From Candidatus Blastococcus massiliensis AP3 (GTDB taxonomy: Bacteria; Actinomycetota; Actinomycetes; Mycobacteriales; Geodermatophilaceae), in the NCBI RefSeq assembly GCF_000582785.1, contig NZ_HG931173.1, positions 1,353,887-1,417,886 of the forward strand: a stretch of 64,000 nucleotides of DNA. Reading direction: 5' to 3'. A program made the position numbers and the translations under genes. Shown here piece by piece: positions 30,133-38,399 of the stretch. Below the pieces are notes generated by a model. It saw only the letters and a program-made list of their open reading frames with translations, made no database searches and was not told the DNA's origin. Positions within the stretch are counted from its first letter, which is position 1. Each line of letters begins with the position of its first letter.

Positions 30133-31308
30133 TCAGTCGGGCTCCGGGAACCGGGCCCCCGGGGCCAGCTCGGTCCCGGGGGCCACGGTCGCGCGCCGCC
30201 CGACCAGCGTGATGTCCCCGTCGCCCCCCACGGTGGCGCCGTCGCCCACGTCGACGCCGTCGTCGAGGACCGACCTGGTCACGGTGGCACCGGCCCGGAT
30301 CCGCGCGCCGGGGAGCAGGACCGAGTCCACGACCGTCGCGCCCTTCTCGACGACGACGCCGGGAGACAGCACGGAGCCGCGCACCTCACCGCCCACGCGT
30401 GTGCCCCCGGACACGAGGCTGTTCTCGACCACCGCGCCGCGCAGGAGGCGGGCCGCGCTGTGCCGGCCGCCCCGGGTCCGGATCGCCCACGACGGGTCGT
30501 CGAGGTCCAGTGGCGGCTCTTCCTGGATGAACTCGCGATGCGCCTCCCAGTACGCGGGAACCGTCCCGACGTCGCGCCAGTAGCTCTCCAGCGGGAAGGC
30601 GCGGGCCAGGCCGTCGGCGGTCTGGGCGGGCAGCAGCTGCGTGCCCAGGTCCTCGAGCCCGTCCTCCCCCGCGTCCCGGGCCAGGGCCTCGAGCCGGTCG
30701 AGGGTCTCCGCGGGTGAGAAGACGAAGACCTCGTTCGTCGCGGTCGTCGTCGCCGGCTCGTCGGGCTTGTACTCGTAGCCGGTCACCCGGCCGCCCTCGC
30801 CGACCTCGACGATGCCGTAGCGCGAGGCGTCGTCGGCGTCCACCTCGGTGGTCACCATCGTCACCTCGACCCCCGAGCCGAGGTGGGCCTCGGCGACCTC
30901 GCGGTAGTCCAGCTTGTAGACGGCGTCCGAGCTGGCGACGACGAGCGCGTCGGGGGCGAACGCACGGATCTGGTCGGCCTGGCGCCACAGGGAGTCGGCC
31001 GTGCCGGTGTTCCAGCCGCCGCGGTCGGTGCCCTGGAACGGCGGCAGGGTGAGCAGCCCGCCGATCGTCCGGTCGAGGTCCCACGGCCGGCCGTTGGCCA
31101 GGTGCGTCGACAGCGACGTGGGGTGGAACTGGATGGAGACCCAGACGTCGGCGATCCCCGAGTACAGGCAGTTGGACAGCGGGAAGTCGATCAGCCGGTA
31201 CACCCCCGCGAACGGGACGGCGGGTTTCGCCCGCTGGTCGGTCAGCAGCTCCAGGCGGCCACCGGCACCGCCGGCCAGGACGAGGACGAGGATGCGGGGC
31301 AGCGCCAT
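30133..31308 (-). CDS. glgC: Glucose-1-phosphate adenylyltransferase-like nucleotidyltransferase
   Basis: A 391-residue sugar nucleotidyltransferase with left-handed beta-helix C terminus. It shows the GlgC signature GGAGGRL...AKPAVPFAGVYRLIDFPLSN, then GTADSLWRQ and WRDVGTVPAYWEAH. From about residue 280 there are hexapeptide-type repeats. It is more diverged than the usual [15 protein letters not shown] GlgC (for example SSDAVYKLDY replaces the typical DHIY loop), so it may be a paralogue with another sugar or regulation. ADP-glucose formation for glycogen is the default reading. Confidence 0.8.
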   Translation of the reverse strand: MALPRILVLVLAGGAGGRLELLTDQRAKPAVPFAGVYRLIDFPLSNCLYSGIADVWVSIQFHPTSLSTHLANGRPWDLDRTIGGLLTLPPFQGTDRGGWNTGTADSLWRQADQIRAFAPDALVVASSDAVYKLDYREVAEAHLGSGVEVTMVTTEVDADDASRYGIVEVGEGGRVTGYEYKPDEPATTTATNEVFVFSPAETLDRLEALARDAGEDGLEDLGTQLLPAQTADGLARAFPLESYWRDVGTVPAYWEAHREFIQEEPPLDLDDPSWAIRTRGGRHSAARLLRGAVVENSLVSGGTRVGGEVRGSVLSPGVVVEKGATVVDSVLLPGARIRAGATVTRSVLDDGVDVGDGATVGGDGDITLVGRRATVAPGTELAPGARFPEPD

Positions 31309-31390
31309 GGCCCGCCTCTACCCGTCACCTCGGAGGGCCGACACGCGGGCAGCGGGAATCGCCGGCCGCGCACCGGCCTTGCTCCCGGTC

Positions 31391-32644
31391 GTGCCCGTCT
31401 CCCGCCGTCTGCCGCCGACCGCTGCCTTCTGGTCGGTCGCCGTGCTGCTGGTGCTGATGCTGGCCGCGTCGGGCGTCCCCTCCCCGCTCTACCGCGTGTA
31501 CCAGGAGGAGTTCGGCTTCAGCTCCGGCGTCCTCACGACGATCTTCGGCATCTACGCCTTCGCCCTCCTGGCCTCGCTCCTGGTGGTGGGCGGACTCTCC
31601 GACCACGTCGGCCGGCGCCCGGTGCTCATCGGCGCCTTCCTGCTCGAGGCCGCCGCCATGGTCGCGTTCCTGGTCGCGGACGGCGTCGGCTGGCTGCTCG
31701 CGGCCCGCGTCGTCCAGGGCCTGGCCACCGGTGCGCTGACCAGCACGCTCGGGGCGTCGCTGCTGGACCTGCAGAAGCACGAGCGTCCCCTCGGCGCGTT
31801 CATCAACAGCGCCTCACCCGGGCTCGGGCTCTCGATCGGCGCGGCGGGCGCAGGGCTGCTGGTGCAGTTCGTCCCGTCCCCCACCGACTGGGTGTTCGGC
31901 GTCCTCACCGGAGTGTTCGTGCTGGCGGCCGCCGGGACGTTCCTGCTGCCGGAGAGCTCGCCACGGGTACCCGGCGCGCTGGCGTCGCTGCGCCCGCGGG
32001 TCCACGTGCCGCCGCGGCACCGCAAGGTCTTCCTCGTCGCGCTGCCCATCCTGCTGGCGTGCTGGTCGCTGGGTGGGTTCTACGCGTCCCTCGGGCCGTC
32101 GCTGGTCGCCGACGTCTTCGGCATCGACAACCACGTCGTCGGCGGGCTGCTGATCCTCGCCCTCAACGGCACGGGCATCCTCGGCTCGATCGCGCTGCGC
32201 ACGTCGCCGCCCGAGCGGGCGCTGCTGGTCGGCTCGCTGGTGTTCGTCGGGGGTGTCTCGGGCACCCTGGGAGCGCTGTTCAGCGGTTCGACGGCGGTGC
32301 TGTTCGCCTCGGCGGTGGTCACCGGATTCGGGTTCGGTGCCGCGTTCCTGGGTGCCGTCGCCACGATCACGCACGGGGTGGCCGCGGGTTCCCGGGCCGG
32401 GCTGCTGGCCGCCGTCTTCGTGGTCGGCTACCTGGCGTTCAGCATCCCGGCCATCGCGGCCGGCATCGCCGCCGGCGAGGTCGGGCTGGCCCGCACGGCC
32501 GAGACCTACGGCGTCGTGGTCCTCCTGCTGGGCCTCGCGGCCGCGGTCGGGCTGCTCCGGGCGCGGCGGGCGGCCGGTTCGCTGATCCCCGACCCCCTGC
32601 CCGAGCACCCGGACCGCCTGGCTCCCGCTCAGCTCCCCGGGTAG
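31391..32644 (+). CDS. MFS transporter
   Basis: A 12-helix major facilitator of about 417 residues. The signature loop GGLSDHVGRRPVLIG lies between helices 2 and 3, and the first helix is preceded by SRRLPPTAAFW. GTG 31391 is preferred; an upstream ATG at 31307 would overlap the glgC start codon on the other strand. The 3' end overlaps the convergent flavoprotein gene by 16 bp. It probably exports drugs or small metabolites; the substrate cannot be read from sequence. Confidence 0.88.
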   Translation: MPVSRRLPPTAAFWSVAVLLVLMLAASGVPSPLYRVYQEEFGFSSGVLTTIFGIYAFALLASLLVVGGLSDHVGRRPVLIGAFLLEAAAMVAFLVADGVGWLLAARVVQGLATGALTSTLGASLLDLQKHERPLGAFINSASPGLGLSIGAAGAGLLVQFVPSPTDWVFGVLTGVFVLAAAGTFLLPESSPRVPGALASLRPRVHVPPRHRKVFLVALPILLACWSLGGFYASLGPSLVADVFGIDNHVVGGLLILALNGTGILGSIALRTSPPERALLVGSLVFVGGVSGTLGALFSGSTAVLFASAVVTGFGFGAAFLGAVATITHGVAAGSRAGLLAAVFVVGYLAFSIPAIAAGIAAGEVGLARTAETYGVVVLLLGLAAAVGLLRARRAAGSLIPDPLPEHPDRLAPAQLPG

Positions 32645-33246
32645 GGGCTCGCCTTCAGGATCCTGGCCAGGTGCGCGGCGTTCTCGGCCAGGGTGGCCGT
32701 GGTCGAGGCGACCGCCTCCGGCGTCTCCTCGAGGTCCAGGTAGTCGGTGCCGCCCATCGCCTGGTCGTTCCAGTAGGTGCCGCCCTGCGACGGGATCGTG
32801 AAGCCGATGTCGTCGAGGCCCTGGAACAGGTCGGCGATGATCTTGTGTGCGCCGTCCTCGTTGCCGACGACGGCGGCCACGGCCACCTTCCCGGCGACCA
32901 GCGGGCGTCCGGTCTCGTCGGTCTCCGACAGCTCGCCGTCGAGCCGCTCGAGCACGCGCTGCGCGACGCTGCTCATGTGCCCGACCCAGGTGGGCGTGGA
33001 GACGATCAGGATGTCGGCGGCCATCATCTGCTCGCGGATGGCCGGCCACTCGTCCCGGTCGCCCATGTCCACCTCGACACCGGGCTTCACGTCGTGGTCC
33101 ACGACGCGGACGACGTCGCCGGTCACGCCGTGCTTCGCGAGTTCCTCCAGCACCTGACGGGCCATGAGCTCACTGCTGGACGGGGCGGGCGAGGGCTTGA
33201 GGCTGCAGACGAGGGCGAGGGCACGGAGCGGAACGGCGTCGGTCAT
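32629..33246 (-). CDS. NAD(P)H-dependent flavin reductase / flavodoxin-like oxidoreductase
   Basis: A 205-residue FMN-binding protein of the NADPH-dependent FMN reductase superfamily. It has an N-terminal beta strand (ALALVCSLKPSP), the phosphate loop region SSSELMARQVLEEL, and STPTWVGHMSSVAQRVLERL, which forms the flavin and dimer contact. ATG 33246. It may act as a quinone or azo reductase. It is convergent with the MFS gene. Confidence 0.85.
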   Translation of the reverse strand: MTDAVPLRALALVCSLKPSPAPSSSELMARQVLEELAKHGVTGDVVRVVDHDVKPGVEVDMGDRDEWPAIREQMMAADILIVSTPTWVGHMSSVAQRVLERLDGELSETDETGRPLVAGKVAVAAVVGNEDGAHKIIADLFQGLDDIGFTIPSQGGTYWNDQAMGGTDYLDLEETPEAVASTTATLAENAAHLARILKASPYPGS

Positions 33247-33310
33247 GCGCCCTCAGGTGCCCAGCCACCCGCCCCTCCGACACCTCGGCGGTGGCCGGCG
33301 AGGTCCTCGC

Positions 33311-33868
33311 TCACGCGGGCAGGTCGCCGCTGGGTCCCTCGGCCTCCGCCAGCAGCCGGTCGCGGTGCTCCTCGGGCAGGAGGTCGACGTAGACGGTGCC
33401 GTCGAGGTGGTCGACCTCGTGCTGCAGGCAGCGCGCGGCCATGCCGGTCGCCTCGATCGTCACCGGGTCGCCGTGGACGTCGACGCCGTCGACCCGCGCC
33501 CGGAAGGCGCGCGGCAGCTCGGCGTAGGGACCGGGCACCGAGAGGCAGCCCTCCTCGGTGACCTCCTCGGCCGGCTCGTCGTCGTGCGGCTCCAGCAGCG
33601 TCAGCGTCGGGTTGATCGCGTAGCCGACCACGTCCTCCCCGGCCGCGTCCGGGCAGTCGATGACGAAGATCCGCGCGTCGACGCCGATCTGGTTGGCCGC
33701 CAGCCCCACCCCGTCGGCGGCCTGCATCGAGGCGAACATGTCGAGGACCAGGTGGCGGAGGGCGCGGTCGAACTCGGTCACCGGGGCGCAGGACCGGTGC
33801 AGGACCGGGTTGCTGCCGTACGTGACGATCGGCCGGGCGACGCCGTCGTAACGGCCGGGCAGGCGCAT
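33311..33868 (-). CDS. def: Peptide deformylase
   Basis: A 185-residue metallohydrolase that removes the N-formyl group from new proteins. All three motifs are intact: GVGLAANQIG (motif 1), EEGCLSVPG (motif 2) and QHEVDHLDG (motif 3), giving the Cys-His-His metal ligands. ATG 33868 is the start; a long open frame further upstream is a shadow. Confidence 0.96.
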   Translation of the reverse strand: MRLPGRYDGVARPIVTYGSNPVLHRSCAPVTEFDRALRHLVLDMFASMQAADGVGLAANQIGVDARIFVIDCPDAAGEDVVGYAINPTLTLLEPHDDEPAEEVTEEGCLSVPGPYAELPRAFRARVDGVDVHGDPVTIEATGMAARCLQHEVDHLDGTVYVDLLPEEHRDRLLAEAEGPSGDLPA

Positions 33869-34172
33869 GACGACCGATCCTAGGGACGCTCGTCCGGAGC
33901 CCGCGGCCGCTCCCGACATGACCTGCGGTGAGGAGCGCGGTGGGCACGTCCGCTCACGGCTGGTCACGACGCGGCGCCGCGGCGCCCGGCCGCCCGCGGG
34001 ACCACCGGCAGTGACCCCCTCGCAACGGCTGCGGACAGCGGGTCGCGGACGTACGGTCCTGGGCATCGGCGCGGCCGGCCCCTCGCGGGCCGGTGGATCC
34101 GAGAGGTCGAGACAGCGGCTGAGCGGTCCTGCCGGCGAGCCCGGTACGCCTCCGGTCCGAGAGAGCTGCCCC
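33869..34172. other. Divergent intergenic region def/ANTAR
   Basis: A 304-bp gap between the def start and the preferred ANTAR start. The ANTAR frame stays open through it from 33867, but its Arg/Gly-rich translation looks non-coding. No repeat or RNA is recognised. Confidence 0.4.
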
Positions 34173-34553
34173 ATGTCCTCCCCGACGCTGTCCCGCCACC
34201 GAGTCCGCGCCCACCACGCGGGCCCGTCCCCGACCGCCTCCGCCGCGCCGCTGCCCGCCGCACCGTCCGACGCCGAACGGGCGGCCGCACTGGAGGCCGA
34301 GGTCGGGCAGCTGCGCGCGGCCATGGCCAGCCGCGCCGCCATCGAGCAGGCCAAGGGCATCCTGATGCTGCTGACGTCCTGCACCGAGCAGGTGGCCTTC
34401 GACCTGCTGGTGCACATCTCCGGCCACACCCACCGCAAGGTGCGGGCCGTGGCGGAGGCGATCACCGCCTCGGCGACGGGTACCGCGGCGCTGCCACCGG
34501 ACGTCCGGGGCATCCTGCGCGACGCCTGCCCGCCGGGGGGCCGACGGTCCTGA
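34173..34553 (+). CDS. Stand-alone ANTAR-domain RNA-binding protein
   Basis: A 126-residue protein with a 40-residue Pro/Ala-rich leader and a short coiled coil (ALEAEVGQLRAAMASRAAIE), then the ANTAR core IEQAKGILMLL...AFDLLVHISGHTHRKV. ANTAR proteins bind twin hairpins in mRNA leaders and prevent termination. No sensor domain (GAF/PAS/receiver) is present. ATG 34173 with GAGAG upstream was chosen. Confidence 0.85.
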   Translation: MSSPTLSRHRVRAHHAGPSPTASAAPLPAAPSDAERAAALEAEVGQLRAAMASRAAIEQAKGILMLLTSCTEQVAFDLLVHISGHTHRKVRAVAEAITASATGTAALPPDVRGILRDACPPGGRRS

Positions 34554-34672
34554 GCTTCTTCCCCCGGGGGTCTGCCGGGGAGGGCGGCCGCCGTCCAGCA
34601 GAATGCGGGGGCCGCACGTGCCGTCGCCCTCCTGCTGACGGACGGTGGCGAGCCCGAGGAGGGAGCGCCCGC

Positions 34673-35341
34673 GTGTTCTACGTCATCGCCCGCCTGGTCG
34701 TCCGCCCGCTGTTGTGGATGCTCTTCCGGCCGCGGGTCACCGGACGGGAGAACGTGCCGCTCACCGGGCCGGTCATCCTGGCCAGCAACCACCTGTCGTT
34801 CATCGACAGCATCGTGATCCCCACGGTCGCGCCGCGCCGCGTCACCGTCCTGGCCAAGGCCGAGTACTTCACCAGCGGCGGCGTGTCCGGCTGGTTCACC
34901 CGCACGCTGTTCGGCGCCCTGGGGGCCCTGCCGGTCGAGCGGGAGACGCACCGCGCCGCGCAGGCCGCGCTCGACACCGCCCTCGGCGTGCTGCACGCGG
35001 GCGGGGCGTTCGGCATCTACCCGGAGGGGACGCGGTCCCGCGACGGCCGGCTCGCCCGGGGCAAGACCGGCGTCGCGTGGCTCGCGCTGACCGCTGACTG
35101 CCCCGTCGTCCCGGTGGCCGTGCACGGCACCGACCGCGTCCAGCCGATCGGGGCCCGCTGGCCCCGGCCGCGGCGGGTCTCGGTGACGTTCGGGGAGCCG
35201 CTCACCTTCCCCGACCACCGCGGTCAGGCCGGCAAGGGCCGCGCCCGCCGCGAGGTGACCGACGCCGTCATGGAGCAGATCGCCGCGCTGTCGGGGCAGG
35301 AGAAGGCCGGGTGGGGAGCGTCGCCTGACGCGGCTGCGTGA
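34673..35341 (+). CDS. plsC: 1-acyl-sn-glycerol-3-phosphate acyltransferase
   Basis: A 222-residue membrane-associated enzyme that makes phosphatidic acid. The catalytic NHLSFID (H-X4-D) is at about residues 39-45 and the glycerol-phosphate motif YPEGTRSRDGRL at about 117-128. GTG 34673 is the start and the first 20 residues form a hydrophobic helix. Confidence 0.93.
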   Translation: MFYVIARLVVRPLLWMLFRPRVTGRENVPLTGPVILASNHLSFIDSIVIPTVAPRRVTVLAKAEYFTSGGVSGWFTRTLFGALGALPVERETHRAAQAALDTALGVLHAGGAFGIYPEGTRSRDGRLARGKTGVAWLALTADCPVVPVAVHGTDRVQPIGARWPRPRRVSVTFGEPLTFPDHRGQAGKGRARREVTDAVMEQIAALSGQEKAGWGASPDAAA

Positions 35342-35362
35342 GCCGGCCGGCTGCCTGCCCGG

Positions 35363-35749
35363 TCAGGCGGCGAGACGGGCCCGCAGGTCGTCCGGCCACG
35401 CAGTCGGGGCGCCGTCGGTGAGACACACGTACGTCGTCCGCACCGTGCAGCACAGCCGGTCGCCGACCCGGATCTCGAAGCGCACGGTCAGGCTCGTGCG
35501 GCCCAGCTTCTCCAGGTCGGCGTCGACGGTGACGGTCTCGCCGTGCCGCGCCGACGAGCGCCACTCCAGCGTGCTGGCGACGACGACGTACTGGAAGCCC
35601 TCGGCACCGAACCGGCGCCAGTCGATCCCCTGCTCGGTCCACCACGGGGTCAGCGCCTCGTCGGCCCACACCAGGTAGTGGGCGTTGAAGACGATGCCCT
35701 GCATGTCGCACTCGACGAACCGGACCGGGGCACTCCACACCTGGGACAC
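35363..35749 (-). CDS. Acyl-CoA thioesterase, 4-hydroxybenzoyl-CoA thioesterase type
   Basis: A 128-residue hotdog-fold protein. The N terminus carries VRFVECDMQGIVFNAHYLVW, matching the active-site Asp region (D-x-x-G-x-V-x-x-x-x-Y) of the YbgC/4HBT family. It hydrolyses an acyl-CoA of unknown chain type. GTG 35749 lies 8 nt after TAGCGT. It is divergent to the PPOX-type flavoprotein. Confidence 0.88.
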   Translation of the reverse strand: MSQVWSAPVRFVECDMQGIVFNAHYLVWADEALTPWWTEQGIDWRRFGAEGFQYVVVASTLEWRSSARHGETVTVDADLEKLGRTSLTVRFEIRVGDRLCCTVRTTYVCLTDGAPTAWPDDLRARLAA

Positions 35750-35757
35750 GAGGCGCC

Positions 35758-35783
35758 ACGCTAACCGGGCGGGTGGTTACCGT
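35758..35783. promoter_or_regulatory. Back-to-back -10 boxes of two leaderless divergent genes
   Basis: TAGCGT (minus, 35763-35758) lies 8 nt before the thioesterase GTG. TACCGT (plus, 35778-35783) lies 6 nt before the GTG at 35790. The divergent genes share a 40-bp control region. Confidence 0.5.
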
Positions 35784-35789
35784 CGTCGC

Positions 35790-36425
35790 GTGGACCCCCT
35801 CGCCGCCGTCCCCGTCCCGGCCGCTCCGACCGCCGACCAGGCCGTCGTCGCCGGCTACCGCACCCCCGGCGGGCTGGTGCTGGACAAGGTCATCGACCGC
35901 CTGGACCCGCACTGCCGCGAGTTCATCGCGCACTCCCCCTTCGCCACCCTGGCCACCGCCGATCCGGAGGGCTGGCCGGAGATCTCCCCCCGTGGAGGTG
36001 ACAGGGGCTTCGTGCACGTGCTCGACGAGCACCGGCTGGCGCTGCCCGACCGGCCCGGCAACAACCGGGTCGACAGCCTGCGCAACCTGGCGGTCAACCC
36101 GCGGGCCGCGCTGATGTTCTTCGTCCCCGGCGTGGACCAGACGCTGCGCGTCTACGGGACGACGTCGTTGGTGCGCCCGGACGAGCTCGACGTCGACCTC
36201 ACCGAGTTCGGCCGGGAACCGCTGTCGGTCCTCGTGATGCAGGTCCGCACGGCCTACTTCCAGTGCCCCAAGTCGGTGATGCGCTCGCGGCTGTGGGATC
36301 CGGCGCAGCAGGTGGACCGGACGGCGCTGACCCCGTTCGGCCGGGTCATCAAGGACCACTGCGCGCTGGACGCCGACCTGCCGGACGACGCGGTCATCTG
36401 GGCGGACCTGGCCCAGGAGCTGTGA
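35790..36425 (+). CDS. PPOX-class FMN-dependent flavoprotein (MSMEG_1061-like)
   Basis: A 211-residue pyridoxamine-5'-phosphate-oxidase-like split-barrel protein. FIAHSPFATLATADPEGWPE and the following SPRGGDRGFVHVLDEH form the usual cofactor-binding beta strands; NRVDSLRNLAVNPRAALMFF matches the family that binds FMN or F420. ATG-less start at GTG 35790, immediately after a TACCGT box. The physiological substrate is unknown. Confidence 0.85.
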   Translation: MDPLAAVPVPAAPTADQAVVAGYRTPGGLVLDKVIDRLDPHCREFIAHSPFATLATADPEGWPEISPRGGDRGFVHVLDEHRLALPDRPGNNRVDSLRNLAVNPRAALMFFVPGVDQTLRVYGTTSLVRPDELDVDLTEFGREPLSVLVMQVRTAYFQCPKSVMRSRLWDPAQQVDRTALTPFGRVIKDHCALDADLPDDAVIWADLAQEL

Positions 36426-36457
36426 CGGGACCACGTCGAATCGTCGGTGGCCGGGCT

Positions 36458-36463
36458 TAACGT
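36458..36463 (+). promoter_or_regulatory. -10 box of the VOC gene (leaderless)
   Basis: TAACGT ends 6 nt before the ATG at 36470, the typical distance for a leaderless transcript. Confidence 0.45.
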
Positions 36464-36469
36464 CCGGTC

Positions 36470-36895
36470 ATGGCATTCGACATCCAGGTCGTCGTCGACT
36501 CCTCGGCCCCGCACGAGCTCGCCGACTGGTGGGCCGAAGCGCTGGGCTGGCAGGTGGAGCCACAGGACGAGGCGTTCATCTCGCGGATGGTGCAGGAGGG
36601 CGCGGCCACGGAGGCCGACACCATGCGGCACCGCGATGCTCTGGTCTGGCGGCTGGGTGCGGCGATCAGCTCGCCCGAGCCCGGCCGGCCGCGGGTGCTC
36701 TTCCAGCGGGTCCCGGAGTCCAAGACGGTCAAGAACCGGCTGCACCTCGACGTCCACGTGGGTCCGGAGCGCCGGGAGGCGGAGATCGCCCGGTTGCTCT
36801 CCCTCGGGGCGGCCGAGCTCTGGCGGGAGTCACAGGGGCCGATGCAGTGGGCCACCCTGGCCGACCCCGAGGGCAACGAGTTCTGCGTCGCCTGA
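36470..36895 (+). CDS. VOC (glyoxalase-like) family protein
   Basis: A 141-residue protein with a bisected beta-alpha-beta fold: APHELADWWAEALGWQVE at the N terminus, RLHLDVHVGP as the middle metal-binding strand, and TLADPEGNEFCVA at the C terminus. The set fits the glyoxalase/bleomycin-resistance superfamily; whether metal binding is retained is uncertain. It is convergent with a small gene 4 bp away. Confidence 0.88.
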   Translation: MAFDIQVVVDSSAPHELADWWAEALGWQVEPQDEAFISRMVQEGAATEADTMRHRDALVWRLGAAISSPEPGRPRVLFQRVPESKTVKNRLHLDVHVGPERREAEIARLLSLGAAELWRESQGPMQWATLADPEGNEFCVA

Positions 36896-36899
36896 CGCG

Positions 36900-37097
36900 C
36901 TACCGGGCGGGCAGGTCGCGCGCGAGCCTGCGGTCGGCGATGGCCCGTTCGGCGCGCATCCTGGCGCGGACGCGGCGGGATCTCCGGTCGTGCCCCATGT
37001 AGCGCGCGTCCTCCACGAGCTGGAAGGCGGCGAGCACGCTGGCCTGTACCTCGCGCGCTCGGGGGACGGCGGGGCGCACCGGCTCGGCCGACGTCAT
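36900..37097 (-). CDS. Small hypothetical protein
   Basis: A 65-residue, charged, probably helical protein (many Arg, Ala and Glu residues). ATG 37097 is fixed by a strong AGGAGGGG site 5 nt upstream, which is the main reason to accept it. No family was recognised. It converges on the VOC gene. Confidence 0.6.
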   Translation of the reverse strand: MTSAEPVRPAVPRAREVQASVLAAFQLVEDARYMGHDRRSRRVRARMRAERAIADRRLARDLPAR

Positions 37098-37263
37098 GGC
37101 AACCCCTCCTCGACGGAACCAGGACGACCCGCGCGTCGCCCTCACACCGTCCCGGGCCAGTTCCCAAACAACTTCGGCTCTAATCCCCTTCTGTGACCGG
37201 ATGGTGTCGATGTGTCACACGGAACAGGTGAGGCACGCGGGGCAGATGCGGCCGTCCGGCCCG

Positions 37264-37269
37264 TAGCGT
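37264..37269 (+). promoter_or_regulatory. -10 box supporting ATG 37277 of the MazF-like gene
   Basis: TAGCGT ends 7 nt before ATG 37277. This favours that ATG over the in-frame GTG at 37212 and so supports a frameshift in the gene. Confidence 0.45.
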
Positions 37270-37276
37270 GCCGCCC

Positions 37277-37751
37277 ATGGCAGCGCAGCGCGGGCTCCGT
37301 CGAGCCGCCCGGTCGGTCGTGGAGCTCCTGCGGAGGCCGGGCTCCCGGGCGCCCGAAGGCGCCCGGGAGCCCCGACGTCGAGTACCGGCCACGAGACGAC
37401 GACGCGGCCGACCCGGGCGAGATCGTCTGGGCCTGGGTTCCCTACGACGAGGGCGACGGACGCGGCAAGGACCGACCGGTTCTGGTCATCGGCCGGCGGG
37501 GCGGCGACCTGCTGGCGCTGATGCTGAGCAGCAAGGACCACGACCGCGACGCCGCCGACGAGGCGCGGCACGGCCGGGTGTGGACCGACATCGGCACCGG
37601 CGACTGGGATGCGCGGCGCCGCCCGAGCGAGGTCCGCCTGGACCGGCTGCTGGTGCTCGACCCCAGCACGGTGCGGCGCGAGGGCGCCGCCCTGGACCGG
37701 GGACGGTTCGACCGCGTCGTCGCGGACGCCGGCCGCGTCCAGGGCTGGTGA
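37277..37751 (+). pseudogene. PemK/MazF-like protein with apparent frameshift
   Basis: The C-terminal 115 residues are a PemK/MazF-like domain: PGEIVWAWVPYDEGDGRGKD, then RPVLVIGRRGG. Its frame has no start codon between about 37375 and the domain, and continues upstream only to GTG 37212 with atypical codons. The frame of ATG 37277 gives a plausible N terminus (MAAQRGLRRAARSVVELLRR) with very high GC3 and a promoter 7 nt upstream. Dropping one base near the CCCC at about 37370 joins both parts. It could be a sequencing error, a real mutation or programmed slippage. No antitoxin gene is adjacent. Confidence 0.65.
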
Positions 37752-37771
37752 CGGCCGGAGACGGCTAGGGG

Positions 37772-38101
37772 TCAGTCGGCGACGGACTCGTCGCGCGCGG
37801 GCTGCTGTTCGCGCGGGCGCAGGGTGTAGACGCCGGCCGAGTCGGTGAGCGTCTGCAGGTCGTAGCGGTGCACGACCTTGGGTCCGCCGTGCAGGTGGAC
37901 GTGCGTGATGGTCGGCAGCGGGTCGCCGTGGCGGGCCGCGCGGATCTCCACGCGCCCGTCGAGCGGACCGCCGACGAACAGCAGCACCGCGTCGTCGGCA
38001 GCCTCGTCGGTACCGGTTCCAGCGTCCTCGGACAGTTCGGCGCTCCCTCGCTCGTTCCGCGACCAGCCAGAGTAGGCGCGCCGGGCGGTCCAGGGGAGCA
38101 C
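37772..38101 (-). CDS. Conserved hypothetical protein
   Basis: A frame of up to 109 residues. The second half, FVGGPLDGRVEIRAARHGD and then ITHVHLHGGPKVVHRYDL, looks like a small structured domain. The first 30 residues look less protein-like, so the true start may be downstream. No family is known to me. It lies 4 bp after the MarR-like gene stop on the same strand and may be co-transcribed with it. Confidence 0.55.
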   Translation of the reverse strand: MLPWTARRAYSGWSRNERGSAELSEDAGTGTDEAADDAVLLFVGGPLDGRVEIRAARHGDPLPTITHVHLHGGPKVVHRYDLQTLTDSAGVYTLRPREQQPARDESVAD

Positions 38102-38105
38102 TGCG

Positions 38106-38399
38106 TCAGCCGCCGGTGATCCGCCGCAACTCGGCGACGTGCGCGTCGAACGCCGTCCGGCCGGCGGGGGTGAGCGACAGGCTGGTGCGCAGCCGGGACG
38201 CGCGGGTTGCCTTGCGCACCTGCACGTAGCCGGCCTCCTCGAGCTGCTTGACGTGCTTGGAGAGGACCGAATCGCTCACGCCGACCTGCTCGCGGACCGC
38301 CGCGAAGTCCATCGAGTCGACGACGGCCAGCAGGCCGCACACCTGCAGGCGCGGCGGCATGTGGACGACGGCGTCGAACCGCGGCTGGACGGCGGTCAC
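38106..38399 (-). CDS. Winged-helix MarR/ArsR-type regulator
   Basis: A 97-residue DNA-binding protein with a winged helix: QVCGLLAVVDSMDFAAVREQ, the recognition helix in SDSVLSKHVKQLEEAGYV, and a wing. It matches the short HTH_27-type regulators in actinobacteria that pair with a membrane protein. GTG 38399 overlaps the stop of the upstream membrane-protein gene (GTGA). It probably represses its own operon through the inverted repeats at 38862-38897. Confidence 0.85.
   Translation of the reverse strand: MTAVQPRFDAVVHMPPRLQVCGLLAVVDSMDFAAVREQVGVSDSVLSKHVKQLEEAGYVQVRKATRASRLRTSLSLTPAGRTAFDAHVAELRRITGG

Noticed and set aside
33867..34172. N-terminal extension of the ANTAR protein
   Set aside because: Arg/Gly-rich translation without features; ATG 34173 begins just before the conserved part.
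37199..37225. CRP-like TGTCG..TCACA before the MazF-like gene
   Set aside because: Wrong spacing and two mismatches.
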